A DNA stretch of 64,000 nt from Myrica gale (GCA_963930655.1 OZ005605.1:3851501-3915500), one strand, 5' to 3'; positions 1-11,072 are shown, counted from the first letter of the stretch. Numbers and translations: made by a program. Notes: a model not told the origin generated them from the sequence alone.

Positions 1-516
1 AACAGATGAGCAATCACATATTTCAGAGTTTTATTTTGTCCCTGTTTATGGCTATTTTTCTTTTGATTACAGCTCCAACTACAATTATATGATTTGTAAA
101 CATTATCAGCTAGGCAAGCTTTGTAACACATAAATTGACTTCAGACCTAAAGAAGGGAGGTTGATCTTAATACATAAGCAAGTTAAGATACTCAAGCTTC
201 ACTAGGAACAAGTTAATGCATATGAAATTCTCTCTTGGTTAGCAGGAACTTTTTTTGTGCAATGCATACCCCTCCAACAATATTAACACTATGCAAACAA
301 ACAGGATCTTTCTAGTACTACATGAGAGTTCTACGTCCCATTTCGAATGTGTTGTGAAAAGTCTGCAAAAGTTTCTAAGGTTTCCTAGGCCTTCTGATCA
401 GTCACCCAAGGAATTTCCAACTTTTAGACCCTACTTTAGGAACACGCTTTTAGAACGGAGCTTGCAAAAGGACCAATCGAAGCACTATAAAGACATATTA
501 ACCAGTAAAACAAAAC
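1..516. other. Left edge, no exon recognised
   Basis: No coding segment, RNA gene or clear repeat is visible. If the eIF4G exons immediately to the right belong to a gene that continues leftward on the minus strand, this stretch is the intron after the exon ending at 517. The next exon expected for plant eIF4G was looked for on the minus strand and not found here, so it would lie outside the window. Confidence 0.5.
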
Positions 517-1014
517 CTTCATGGGTGTTGTGGGAGATGTTGAGTCAAAGCTAATGGAGGCAGATTGAGAAGTTGGAGCCTTCGGAACAGCTCGGGTGCT
601 TCTCTGAGAAGTTGATGACTCAGACGGCTTGGCAGCTGTGCCTGTAACCGGCACATCAGGTGCTCCTACGATACACCAAAACAACACAGCCGCAAAACAA
701 GACAATCACAATCAAAATCAATTAAGAAGAATATATTCATTCTAAAACTCAAATGGGGCATCCTGCAATTACAATGAAAACCCACCAACATTCTCCCAAC
801 CAAATTCAGAAACCAACATACCAGATAAAAGATTTTTTCTATATTGTTTGGGAAAATCATACCATGCAATTGAGGCTGTACGTGGGAACCATTCTGTACT
901 GTGGTACTACGCGGCGTAGAAGCATTACTAGACTCCAACGGAGATGAATTCACAGTGGGCCCGCTGGCCCTAGATTGCCCTCCACCTTGTGCATTATTGT
1001 TATTCTTCTTAAAA
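517..1014 (-). CDS. EIF4G: eIF4G N-terminal region, two internal exons (partial gene or fragment)
   Basis: Eukaryotic initiation factor 4G is the cytoplasmic scaffold that binds eIF4E, eIF4A and eIF3 during cap-dependent translation. Two exons are readable on the minus strand: 1014-863 (152 nt) and 665-517 (149 nt). The first contains FKKNNNNAQGGGQ, the second GAPDVPVTG and AVPKAPTSQ. These low-complexity, Ser/Pro-rich segments match the poorly structured N-terminus of plant eIF4G. Both exons have AG acceptors and GT donors, and the phases agree (a split Gly codon joins them), so the spliced frame stays open for about 100 codons. The first coding exon, which should lie to the right, is not recognisable up to 10 kb; hAT-type sequence occupies that side instead. 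The downstream domains (MIF4G, MA3) would lie left of the window. It could be the inside of a real gene with a long first intron, or a fragment captured by a transposon. Confidence 0.7.
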
Positions 1015-1021
1015 CTAAAAC

Positions 1022-1521
1022 ACACGCACAAAAATCCCAAAATAAAAGCTTAGAAAAAAAATCCCAACCAAAAAAAAAAAAAGAACAGAAATCAAATCTC
1101 GTCACCAAAGTACAAAGGCCAGCTCCCGATCTTGCCAACCTTCCATGTCTGTGTGAAACGTGCTCGGCGAAGAAGGAGCGGCCGGAAGGCGTGGTGGTCG
1201 GCGAAGGGCTGTGCCGCCGAAAGTAGGGGGAGAGAGAGAGGGACGGCAACGGGGGGATGTCGGGAAAATAGACATTTGGGGGGAGGGGGGGTCGAAGGAA
1301 ATAGGGTTGGGGTGGGGTAAAAACGACGTCGTTTTGTGCGGGAAAAATAAAAATAAAAATAAAATCCCGGTTTCCTGGGTACCGAGAAGCCGGGACCATG
1401 GATTATCCCCGGGTTTTTGCAATATCTCCAAACCGGCACCGGCGAAGCCGGACACCGGCAACCCGGTGCCGGTGACGGTGCCGGTGCCACCGGAAAATTC
1501 CGGTGGCACTGAACAGCCCTA
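1022..1521. mobile_element. hAT-type terminal fragment, GC-rich
   Basis: The right edge ends in TGAACAGCCCTA (1510-1521), the reverse complement of TAGGGCTGTTCA and close to the 12-bp terminal repeat of the hAT element at 11923-12858. Inside it are dense CCGG/CACCGG motifs (about 1420-1510), the subterminal style of plant hAT elements. It is followed by T-rich and C-rich leader-like DNA on the minus strand. No matching left terminus was found between here and position 1, so the element is either truncated or extends past the window and includes the eIF4G exons. The GC-rich open frames on both strands are composition artefacts. Confidence 0.55.
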
Positions 1522-1676
1522 CCAGCATTGTAAATGAAGTTGAGAGTTTATGACAGAGCATGTTATAAGTATTCATTAATATGTTACTGTTTCTGACTGT
1601 GAGATTAGTATGCTACTCAAATATATTATATATATACATGAAAAAACTTCATTTTGCATTATTGATCTGCGGAGTT

Positions 1677-2007
1677 AATATCACTTTAAGGTTCAAACTA
1701 TCAACTCTATCACATTGAGCTCTTGAATCACAAAAAAATATTAATATGTGCCGGTCTCTAAAAAGATCCAACAATCAAAATTGTGTCACATAGCCTATTT
1801 ATCACACATATCAACCGTATGATTCTTAGCTTTTATAGGATAGATTCAAGTAATTCAAGAACAACCATTATCAAAATTGTGCTACTTGACTTATTTATCA
1901 CATATATCAACCTTAGAATATACTTAGATGGCACAAATTGATAAATTTTTGGTAGTTCAAAGGTTTAATGTGACGGATTTGATAGTTTGAACCCTCAAAA
2001 TGATATT
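1677..2007. mobile_element. MITE with about 40-bp terminal inverted repeats
   Basis: The left end (from 1677, containing AGGTTCAAACTATCAA) is repeated in inverted orientation at the right end (TTGATAG and AGTTTGAACCCT near 1980-1995). The similarity extends over roughly 40 bases on each side with mismatches. The 331-bp interior is AT-rich and non-coding. I could not identify a convincing target-site duplication, so the superfamily is not assigned. Confidence 0.55.
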
Positions 2008-2422
2008 CATCTCATGATTCTATAATACAAAGTGATTTTTTCTCTATATATATTCTTTCATTGGATCTCAAACCCAAAAGTCTCACCTTTCCATTTTTGT
2101 AGTTATGAACAAAATAAGTGTTACTTGAGTTGGAGCTTAATGGCAAAACAGATTCTGACTTCATTTTGCCCAAATTTCTTAGAAACAAAGATTGTGACTT
2201 CATTTCACCAAACAAAAAGGGGAAAGTTAAACATGAGTACTTTTGATATATAGGTAAAAAAAGTCCAGGGCAAAATTGGAGCACTAAGTCTGCATTTTGA
2301 AAATGACAACTATGATTACAAGGCCATTTCAACAACCGTGACATTTTATTAAAACGTGACTTACCAGCCCAATTCGTTAAATCGACCATATGTGGATAAC
2401 AACGAAAAGGCCGCAGCTTCTG
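2008..2422. other. Flanking DNA left of the copia insertion
   Basis: No gene is seen in this AT-rich stretch. Its last five bases, TTCTG (2418-2422), are the left copy of the target-site duplication of the copia element that follows. The sequence resumes after that element at 7684. Confidence 0.6.
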
Positions 2423-2688
2423 TGTTGAGGAGAGCCACAATTCACGGCAAGCATCAAGGGAAAACGTATAGCAGAAATCACGTAATTCTTCCCAAATGAA
2501 AAAGTCAGAATATCTTCTATATATAGGAGCGTATAGATTGATACCGTTTGATCTTGCATTTATTTCTTTGTCCCCCAAGCACTTGTATAAATAGGACCGT
2601 AGCAAGCTTGTAAATTATCATCAAACAGACGATTCATTTCTTCATATTTTCTCTCTTCTTCCTCCATTTCTCCTCTCTGATTTTATCA
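2423..2688 (+). repeat. 5' LTR of the 2.4-kb copia element
   Basis: A 266-bp long terminal repeat starting TGTTGAGGAG and ending TTATCA. A TATA box (TATAAATAGG, about 2586) lies two-thirds of the way in and would drive the genomic transcript. The left flank is the target duplication TTCTG. Confidence 0.95.
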
Positions 2689-2700
2689 TGGTATCAGAGG
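2689..2700 (+). promoter_or_regulatory. Primer-binding site for initiator methionine tRNA
   Basis: The sequence TGGTATCAGAG directly after the 5' LTR is complementary to the 3' end of plant initiator tRNA-Met (ending CTCTGATACCA). Minus-strand DNA synthesis would start here. The twelfth base is G where C is usual. Confidence 0.93.
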
Positions 2701-3193
2701 TTGGGAATTGTATTTGAGAAATTTCTTTGCTGGTTTTGTTCTCTGTTTTGAGCATCCCAAAACAGAATCTCATTTTTTCCTTGTTCATTTCGAATTTCTC
2801 TCTTAGCGTGATTGTTACACGCTGAAGTGGGACTTCGATTTTACCTACATCTCTTATATCTGTTGGAGATCTCATCTGCAGCTACACCTTGTTCTCACTC
2901 GTTTTGAGTAATCCTGTCCTCACACCGTTTGGGCAATGGTTCTGTTTTTGGTGAGACATTTCTTCACACGGCTAGGGGGCACACGACTCTCTTTTCATTT
3001 TCTTCGGGTGTTGCCTCACTTTCAGCCTTCACAGTCCCTGTTCTTTTGTTCTTGATTTCCTTTTTTGGGTCACTTACAAATAGAAGCCCGCACCAGTCCA
3101 GATATACAGGCTCGGTCCAGCTACAATCCAGGTCTAGCGGGCAGACACGCGCGTGCCCAGCTTCAATCCGCCCGGGTCCGATTCAAGTGTGAA

Positions 3194-3286
3194 TCTGACC
3201 CGGTCCGCTGACCCGCGCACCGGTCCACTGACCCGAGTTCCGGTCCCCTGACTCGCCCCGGTCCGGCCTGACCCGACCCGGTCCGA
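3194..3286 (+). repeat. GC-rich short tandem array in the copia leader
   Basis: Five degenerate units begin CTGACYCG and contain CGGTCC, starting near 3194, 3208, 3227, 3248 and 3268. The period is mostly 19-21 bases. The array lies between the primer-binding site and the gag start, in the untranslated leader that would carry packaging signals. It contrasts strongly with the AT-rich surroundings. Confidence 0.7.
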
Positions 3287-3318
3287 ATTTCAAAAAAAAA
3301 AAGGTTTCAATTTTTTTC

Positions 3319-6300
3319 ATGGCTGACAAGGAAGAGAAGTATGACAATCCCACTCACCACTTGTACCTCCATCCCTCAGACCATCCTGGTATGATCTTGG
3401 TCTCCACTTCTCTCACAGAAGACAATTATGCCTCCTGGAACCAAGCAATGCTTCTCGCCCTCGAAGCCAAGAATAAACTTGGTTTCATCGACGGTACAGT
3501 TTCTCCACCGACGTCTAGCACTTCCGCTGAAGCTCGACAATGGAGACGCTGCAACGTCATGGTAATATCTTGGCTCCTCAATTCAATTTCTAAAGAAATA
3601 TCCTCTAGTGTTATATATTGCAAATCCACTTTTGCTATTTAGACCGATTTAAAAGATCGGTATTCTCAAGTCAATGGCCCGCGCCTCTACAAACTCAAAC
3701 AAGATATCAGTAATCTTGTTCAAGGCTTTCTCTCAGTCACGGGATACTTTGCAAAGCTGAAGGGCCTATGGGATGAATTAGCTGAAATCCAATCCCCGCA
3801 CATTTGCACATGTCGTACCTGCACTTGTGGTGCCTGAAAGGCCAATCTAGCCCAGCGAGAAGCCGACAATGTCTTGACCTCAACGAGTCCTATGCTGCAA
3901 CCCGTGGGCAAATCTTATTGATGGATCCACTTCCGAATGTAAGTCGCACTTATGCCTTGGTTCTACAAGAAGAGCAACATCAAAGTGTCACAACTCCACC
4001 AGTCATTGAAGGTGTTGCATTAGCTGCTACCAACCATCCACCACGGAAAGATGGTCAAGGCGGTCCATCCAAGAAGTCCTTCAAATGCACTCACTGTGGA
4101 AAAGACGGCCATACCATTGACCGCTGCTACCGCATTCATGGCTTCCCTCCAGGTCCACGCAATTCCAAGCCTGGTTCAGGTCCCAAGCATAGTGCCCACC
4201 AAGTTTCTTCCACCACTAGCAGCCTTCCTTTCACCCCTGAACAGTGCCAGCAGCTTTTGGCCATTCTTAACAACTCAGCACCTCCTCAGGCTATGGCACT
4301 CCAAGTAGGTAGTGTCGAATCCTCCTTGGCAGGTACGTCTAATACCGATCCTTTGTGGATTCTGGATAGTGGCGCAACCGATCATATGGTTTGCACACCC
4401 ATTGTTTTGACCCACTCCTTTCCAGTTCATGGTCGGACGGTCCAATTGTCGGATGGCTCCCATGCCACCGTTACCCATCTTGGATAAGTTCGCTTCTCTT
4501 CTACTCTCACTTTAGACAATGTCCTTTGTGTCCCGACCTTTCATTTTAACCTTATTTATGTTCGTAAGTTATGCAAAACCCACCATTGTCTCATTACTTT
4601 CTCTTCTGATTTTTGCTTTATCCAGGACCAACGCTTGATGAAGATGATTGGGATGGAAACTGAGCGGGACGACCTCTACCATTTTGCCAGCACCAGGAAC
4701 GCTTGTTGTCAGGTGGCCACATCCATGTCTACTTCCCACATTTGGCACCAACGTTTAGGTCATCTATCAAATAAAACTTTGTCTTTACTTTCTAATAAAG
4801 TCCCAGAGATTTGTAGTTCCAATTTGGCACCATGTTTAATTTGCCCATTGACCAAACAGACTCGTGCTCCTTTTCCAGCTAGTTCAATTTCTTCCCTTAA
4901 ACCTCTTGACTTATTGCATGTCGATATTTGGGGGGGTCATTGCACTTCTTCTACTACTGGTGCACACTACTTCCTCACCATAGTAGACGATTTTACTCGT
5001 AGTACTTGGGTTTACTTAATGTCTCATAAATCCGATGCCCGTCCTCTCTTGCAATCTTTCATTCACCTTATTGAAAATCAATTCTCTACCACCATCAAAA
5101 TCATACGAAGTGACAATGGTCCTGAGTTCCACATGCCCACATTTTATGCACCAAAGGTATTTTTCACCAAACAAGTTGCGTCTCCACTCCTCAACAAAAC
5201 GAAGTGGTTGAACGTAAACACCGCCACCTTCTCAATGTTGCCCGAGACTTACTCTTCCAAGCCCATATGCCTACACACTTCTGGGGGGATGCTATTCTTA
5301 CTGCCACCTATCTCATTAACAGAACCCCTTCTCCAGTTTTGGGTGGTATTTCCCCTTATGAAAGATTGCATAGTGTCAAACCTTCCTACAGTTACTTGAA
5401 AGTGTTTGGATGCTTATGCTTTACTTCCACTCACTCTCAGAACCCCTCCAAATTCGACCAGCGGGCCAGCCAATGTGTTTTTCTCAGTTATCCATATGGC
5501 CAAAAGGGCTATCAGCTCTATAATCTTGCCACACATACAGTCTTTGTTTCCCGGGATGTCATCTTTCATGAAGATATTTTTTCCTTTGCCTCTTTAAAAG
5601 CTGACCCTACAGAACCTGTCCTACCTTGTCCTGTATCCTCTATTGATCACATCATCGATGACCCAACTCCCACATCATCACCATTGTCGCCTCCTTCTCC
5701 AGCACCCAGACGCTCTAGTCGACCCACGCAATCACCGACATACTTGTAAGACTTTCATGTGGAACAGGCTCTACCATCACGACCCGCTCAATCATCTGAC
5801 TCTGCGCTGGTCCGTTCGTCAGGTACTCCCTATTCCCTTACTAATTTTCTCTCTTATTCCCGTTTATCTCCATCTCATCATGCCTTCACCACAACCCTCT
5901 CCCTTGCCAAAGAACCAAAGTCTTTCTTGCAGGCCATGACTGATCCAAATTGGCGTACCGCTATGCGTGCTGAGATTGATGCTCTTGAGCTCAACAATAC
6001 CTGGACCCTTACTCATCTCCCTTCTGGAAAGAAACCCATCAGATGCAAATGAGTTTATAAGATTAAATATCATCTTGATGGATCTATTGAGCGGTACAAA
6101 GCTCGCCTAGTTGCTAAGGGTTACAGTCAACAAGAAGGTATTGACTATACCAAGACCTTTGCTCCTGTTGCCAAAATGACCACTGTTCGCACCATTTTGG
6201 CTATTGCTTCTGCTCGCAATTGGCATTTACATCAGCTTGATGTCAACATTGTTTTCTTATATAGAGATATGGATGAGGAAGTATATATGCAGCTCCCTCC

Positions 6301-7491
6301 GGGATTCGGCCGAAAGGGGGAGACTAGAGTATGCAAACTTATTAAGTCTCTCTATGGACTTAAACAGGCCTCACGCCAATGGTATGCCAAACTCTCATCC
6401 ACCCTCATTGATGCAGGATATACACAATTCAAGGCAGATTACTCATTATTCGTCCGATCCCATAAAGGGAATTTTACTGCCATTTTAGTCTATGTGGATG
6501 ACATTATTGTTACAGGCAATAGTTTGGAATAGATCAATGCAGTCAAGAAATTTATCGGTGACCATTTCAAGCTAAAGGATTTGGGAATTCTCAAATACTT
6601 TCTGGGAATCGAAGTGACTCGTTCGACCAAAGGAATATTTTTGTCTCAGAGGAAGTATGCACTTGAGATACTAGAGGATACTGGCTTCCTTGGAGCTAAG
6701 CTTAGCGAGAGTGAGGGTGAACTCATTGCAGACCCCTCATCATACAGACGGCTTGTTGGAAGGCTAATTTATCTAGCTATCACAAGACCAGACTTAGCCT
6801 ATTCAGTGCACGTGCTCAGTCAGTTTATGGACACGCCACGCATTCCACACTTGGATGCAACACACAGAGTTTTGCGATACATTAAGAAGGCTCCAGGCCA
6901 AGGAATTTTCTTATCGGCCTCTAGTGATTCCTAACTTCATGCGTACTATGATGCAGATTGGGCACGTTGTAGGGACACTAGACGATCAATCACCGGGTAT
7001 TGCATCCTACTCGGAAAGTCACCCATTTCCTGGAAGACCAAGAAGCAAACGACGGTTTCACGCTCATCAGCTGAAGCAGAATATAGGTCCATGGCCTCAA
7101 CTTGCTGTGAGATTACTTGGTTAAAATCCTTACTTGCAGACTTAGAGGTAACACACCCCCAACCAGTCAGATTATACTGGATAACAAGGCAGCTATACAC
7201 ATAGCTTCAAATCCAGTATTTCATGAACGGACTAAGCACATTGAGATAGATTGCCATGTAGTTCGAGAAAAACTCCAGGGTGGCATCATTCAGACAGTCT
7301 ACACGCATACAAGTCAGCAACCTGCAGACCTTTTTACCAAAGCTCTTGGACTTGTACAATTTAATCATTTACTGGGCAAGTTGGGTGTTACCAACATCCA
7401 CTCCAACTTGAGGGGGAGTGTTGAGGAGAGCCACAATTCACGACAAGCATCAAGGGAAAAACGTATAGCAGAAATAATTCTTCCCAAATGA
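3319..7491 (+). pseudogene. Degenerate copia gag-pol polyprotein
   Basis: Gag starts at ATG 3319. A CX2CX4HX4C zinc knuckle (CTHCGKDGHTIDRC) lies near 4090-4130, and the aspartic protease motif LDSGATDHM near 4360. Integrase follows, with its HHCC-type start (HQRLGH), core DDFTRS and SDNGPEF. The RT has an intact YVDD at 6491-6502, and RNase H the remains of an SSAEAEY motif near 7065. It is a pseudogene. A TAG at 3640-3642 falls where a Trp codon is expected, and a TAA at 4485 where Gln is expected. There are frameshifts near 3800 and 5150, a stop near 5747, a TGA near 6050 within the RT and a TAG near 6530. A short deletion near 6700 removes part of the RT-RNase H linker. These breaks lie throughout the reading frame. 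Confidence 0.9.
7410..7418 (+). promoter_or_regulatory. Polypurine tract of the copia element
   Basis: GAGGGGGAG lies immediately before the 3' LTR start TGTTGAGG. In LTR retrotransposons this purine run resists RNase H and primes plus-strand DNA. Confidence 0.9.
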
Positions 7492-7683
7492 AAAAGTCAG
7501 AATATCTTCTATATATGTATAGGAGCGTATAGATTGATACCGTTTGATCTTGCATTTATTTCTTTGTCCCTCAAGCACTTGTATAAATAGGACCGTAGCA
7601 AGCTTGTAAATTATCATCAAATAGAAGATTCATTTCTTCATATTTTCTCTCTTCTTCCTCCATTTCTACTCTCTGATTTATCA
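7419..7683 (+). repeat. 3' LTR of the 2.4-kb copia element
   Basis: A 265-bp near-copy of the 5' LTR. Relative to it there are five substitutions, a 5-bp deletion, a 4-bp insertion and two 1-bp indels. It is followed directly by the target duplication TTCTG (7684-7688). Confidence 0.95.
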
Positions 7684-7688
7684 TTCTG

Positions 7689-9850
7689 GTCCTATGAAGA
7701 CTCGTTAATTGTCTGAATAGTGAAACCATTCTAAGAGTCCCCCTACTGAAGAAACTTTGCGTTTTTTCCCCAATCCCACCTGGATTCTATGATCAAATGA
7801 AGGGACCTATACGAGTCGAGCTAGTAATAAAAGCATTGACAACTTGGACACAACGCACCGGGACGGAAAAGATCCAGAAGACTGAAGAAACTCTGCTTTT
7901 TCCTCAATCCCACCCGGATAATGATGATCAGTGAAGTAAAACTTCAAGGGAAATAAACTATTATGCCACTTTTGTTAATGGAGAAGGTCGCCGGGCCCAA
8001 CAACAGATGATGCATGCATACTTTCAGCGTGAACTTCGAGTCGGTGGTTGGATTTGCTGCTCATCATATCTTCTCAATTTCCCACACACGAAGGTTCTTC
8101 AGGAGTCCCATAGGAACTCAGCTTTTAGGAAGCATATTGATGAGCTACGTAGAACCCAAGTTTGAGCAAAGCCAGTGGGTTTGGTGGCCGCTATCATTAT
8201 CCCTTGTTTTATTTCACGCCCTTTTTTTCATGACACCACCACAAGATACATTTTTGACATCCCATTTTCAACAATATTGTTTGAAAATACATACCTGATC
8301 GAGGGAGGGCGATTCTGGACACCATATAATAAGGATATATTTATTATAACTTTAATTAGATGACTTTCCTTTTTGAAAGGATTCTAGGTGGATTCTACTA
8401 AACGTCCAGAATTTATCCGACTCTTTACTGATCCCCACGTGGAAGTTGACAAAGCATGTGCTTGAGTGCACGCTGAGGCTTTGCAAGATTGAAGCCGTGG
8501 AAATGAAGCAAAGCTGGAGTGCTGGATACAGATGAACAGAATTCGGAAACAACGTCAAATGAAGAACACACACACAACGGGGCGGGTACAGAGCTTCAGC
8601 GTTTCATGAATTAGTTAAAGAGATTTGTTTAAGAGAATCCAAGGCAAATTAGGTTGTGTTTTGGTGATAAACAATATTAAATTGAGGCTTTTGATCATGG
8701 CCATCTTAAGTTTCAATTGGACTGTGGATGATCCTGATCATCCTATATATACTATCAGCCATTGAATGCAGCAATTGCTGTCTTATACGTAACGTATTAA
8801 TTATGTGCAGTTCAGAGATTTTATGCCAAAACTACCACACCTTAACGGCTAAACTGATATATATCCTAATCAACCGCTAATCACGGCAGCCAATACAGGC
8901 TTGGAAGCGTAATTACACAGACTTTTCAACCTTTTTCCTTTTTTATTTTCTGGTAAAACTCCCCTATATCTAGACATCATACCCAATTAGTATAAATGCT
9001 TTACAATTTACGGGCATGCAGCATGGTATTATTTAGAGTCCAAAATATTATAACGAGAAAAAAATCACTTTTCCCCCTAAAATTATTTAGGACCGTACTC
9101 GACTACTCATGCTTACAGAATATATATATATATATATACCCGACCAATTTGCATCTAATTTATTTCAATATTATTGTTCTCAGTAATTGGGTTTGCCTCT
9201 TCTAATAACTGAATAGACTTCGTTATTGGTCAAGGTTGGTATTCCTTAACCTAAATGGTATTAACTGGCGATCTAATGTTCTAGACTAATTTACTGGTGC
9301 GTGTGGCATACTACATATATAATACTAAATTAAAATTTTTTTCTAAGCATAATATTAAATTAATTAAACGCATGCGAACTGATCTTCTTCCTTCTAATAC
9401 ACAACGAAAGATTGTTCCTTTGAAAAGCTGCACAGTATCTCTATAAGAATACCTTCCCTTTTCCGTGCCTTCCTGCGCTTATAACGATAGAAAAAGCTAC
9501 AGAAATACCTTTTCTTCTGCATTGATGTGACTTGAAAATTGTGGAATGTGGGTCTATGTGTTTGTTTTATGTGCATGCGTGTATATGAGAAAGAGATCAG
9601 AGAGTGTAAATTCCGACATCAGTACTAAATACATAATAACATTATTCCTCAGAACCCCTCGAAAAATGAAGAAGGACCACTACAGATGTAATTCCTAGGA
9701 CGCGCAGTGGTACCGTACAAAGAAACCTGTTTTGCCACAATGTCCTGTTGCAGTTTCCCTTGTACATAATTTAACACAAAATTAAAGAAGCAAGAACGCA
9801 ACACCAGGCTTCATACTTCCGAAAAAACAGATCAAATTAATGCGTGCGTC
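7689..9850. other. Intergenic stretch with a diverged direct repeat and a TA run
   Basis: No gene is recognised. Short open frames occur at about 8014-8298 (plus) and 8352-8573 (minus), but neither resembles a known family. A segment around 7747-7805 (ACTGAAGAAACT, CAATCCCACC, ATGATCA) recurs about 134 bases later at 7881-7937. This suggests a small ancient tandem duplication. A pure TA run lies at 9121-9138. Confidence 0.5.
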
Positions 9851-10285
9851 TCAAACTTTTTCATCCGCAACGTCTACAGTAGCAGCGCAAGCCAAAAACC
9901 TATGGAAGATCCTAAACAAGGCGGCGTACGACAATTCCTTCACTTTCCTCCAAACCAAACACTTCCTTTTGAGCCCTCGAGTCCTCCTCTTCTTTCCAGT
10001 TGCTGGGGCCACCTTCTCTTTTACCCTCCCAAAACATTTCTGGGTCTTCTCTGGCACGCTCTCTTCCCTGGAGAACTGGTAGCTTCGCAAGAACATTTGC
10101 CTGCATGAGATGCTGTCCACCACCTTGGGGTGGCCATACGCGCCCCGGCGCCCGTTAGAGCTGAAAGACCTCACGAACTCTGCGTCGGACTCCGGCCACT
10201 TGTAGAGGTTCACGTAGGTGGCACGGACCGGAACGCGCGGGTCACGTGCATCGTTCACACAGTTTGATATGCAGACTGAACTCAT
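9851..10285 (-). CDS. Conserved uncharacterised plant protein, 144 aa, single exon
   Basis: The reading frame runs from ATG at 10285-10283 to TGA at 9853-9851. The N-terminus (MSSVCISNCVNDARDPRVPV, then RATYVNLYKWPESDAEFVRS) has the look of a small intronless plant family that I recall only as uncharacterised. It also has GAYGHPKVVDSISCRQM and a basic stretch (KKRRTRGLKRK) before a C-terminal hydrophobic segment (AALFRIFHRFLACAA). No catalytic motif, signal peptide or clear transmembrane helix is seen. The basic stretch could aid nuclear localisation, but this is a guess. The frame also extends upstream to 10354, but the Met at 10285 is preferred because the family begins MSSV and because a TATA box lies about 50 bp upstream of it. 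GC content is higher than in the flanks, as expected for a real gene. Confidence 0.75.
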   Translation of the reverse strand: MSSVCISNCVNDARDPRVPVRATYVNLYKWPESDAEFVRSFSSNGRRGAYGHPKVVDSISCRQMFLRSYQFSREESVPEKTQKCFGRVKEKVAPATGKKRRTRGLKRKCLVWRKVKELSYAALFRIFHRFLACAATVDVADEKV

Positions 10286-10334
10286 TCTCTCGATTCTTCC
10301 GATGAATGAGATCCCACTAGTTGTGTTTATTGGG

Positions 10335-10345
10335 ATATATATAAA
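10335..10345 (-). promoter_or_regulatory. TATA box of the 144-aa protein gene
   Basis: On the minus strand the sequence reads TTTATATATAT about 50 bases upstream of the ATG at 10285. The spacing suits a short 5' untranslated region. Confidence 0.5.
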
Positions 10346-11063
10346 TTGGAACAAGGCTTAGATTGCAAGAAAAGGTACATGGATTAGTGGGGACAAGGAG
10401 AGAGACAGAGAGGTTAATTGGGGAGTGGTATTTCATCAATGATTAAGCGTGGGATATTTATAATGATTTGGAATAATTAGCAATGACTGTGTCTTCGAAG
10501 GTATGCGCTGTTAGACAGGAATTAAATGTAACTATTCATCAAACGAGAGAGAAGATAATTAACTAATTTGACAAAGTACTACATATATAAACTCCAACAA
10601 AATTAACCAAAAAATTAAAAAGAAAAGAAGGGTACGTTATATTGAAAAAAATATAGGCCCATATATATATATATATATATTAATTCAAGCTATGATTAGC
10701 AAGCAATGGGGTAAATAATTGAGCAAGTTGATTTTAACGGTGACAATTCCTAATTAATTAATTAATTAATATATATCTCTTAATCAAATGAAAACGGAAA
10801 TGAAAATTTATGGCCACACGCACTCAACTCTTCAACATCCTTTAAATTGTATATCTCAGAGAAATGACAGTGACTAGGATCGATGCCACTAATAATTACA
10901 GTGACCACGAGAAGAAAAATACTCATTAATCTATTTGTCCACTTTTTTTAGTTATATATATATTTTTAATCTTTTTGACGATTCAAGAGCCTTAAGTCAT
11001 TAAACTACTTTAGCTTCACCAAAATGACGTGTCATTAAAATGCAAAAAGTGTGATTATTTATA
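10346..11063. other. AT-rich intergenic DNA with simple repeats
   Basis: No gene is seen. It contains a TA run at about 10660-10680 and ATTA repeats at about 10750-10772. On the minus strand this is the upstream region of the 144-aa protein gene. Confidence 0.6.
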
Positions 11064-11072
11064 TTTAATCTA

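Larger units (their letters stand above)
2423..7683 (+). mobile_element. Complete Ty1/copia LTR retrotransposon (inactive coding region)
   Basis: A structurally complete 5.26-kb element. The 5' LTR is 2423-2688 and the 3' LTR 7419-7683; both start TGTTGAGG and end ATCA. A primer-binding site for initiator Met tRNA follows the 5' LTR at 2689, and a purine-rich tract (7410-7418) precedes the 3' LTR. The 5-bp target duplication TTCTG is perfect (2418-2422 and 7684-7688). Domain order is gag, protease, integrase, reverse transcriptase, RNase H, which defines copia. The two LTRs differ by five substitutions and four small indels over about 260 aligned bases, so the insertion is fairly young. The polyprotein nevertheless carries several stops and frameshifts, so any movement would need proteins from another copy. 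Confidence 0.95.

Noticed and set aside
1092-1537. Several overlapping frames of 120-150 codons on both strands
   Set aside because: They are composition artefacts of the GC-rich hAT terminus. No codon structure or splice signals support a gene.
8014-8573. Small frames at 8014-8298 (+), 8175-8363 (+) and 8352-8573 (-)
   Set aside because: No family resemblance, no splice or promoter context, and strong AT bias.
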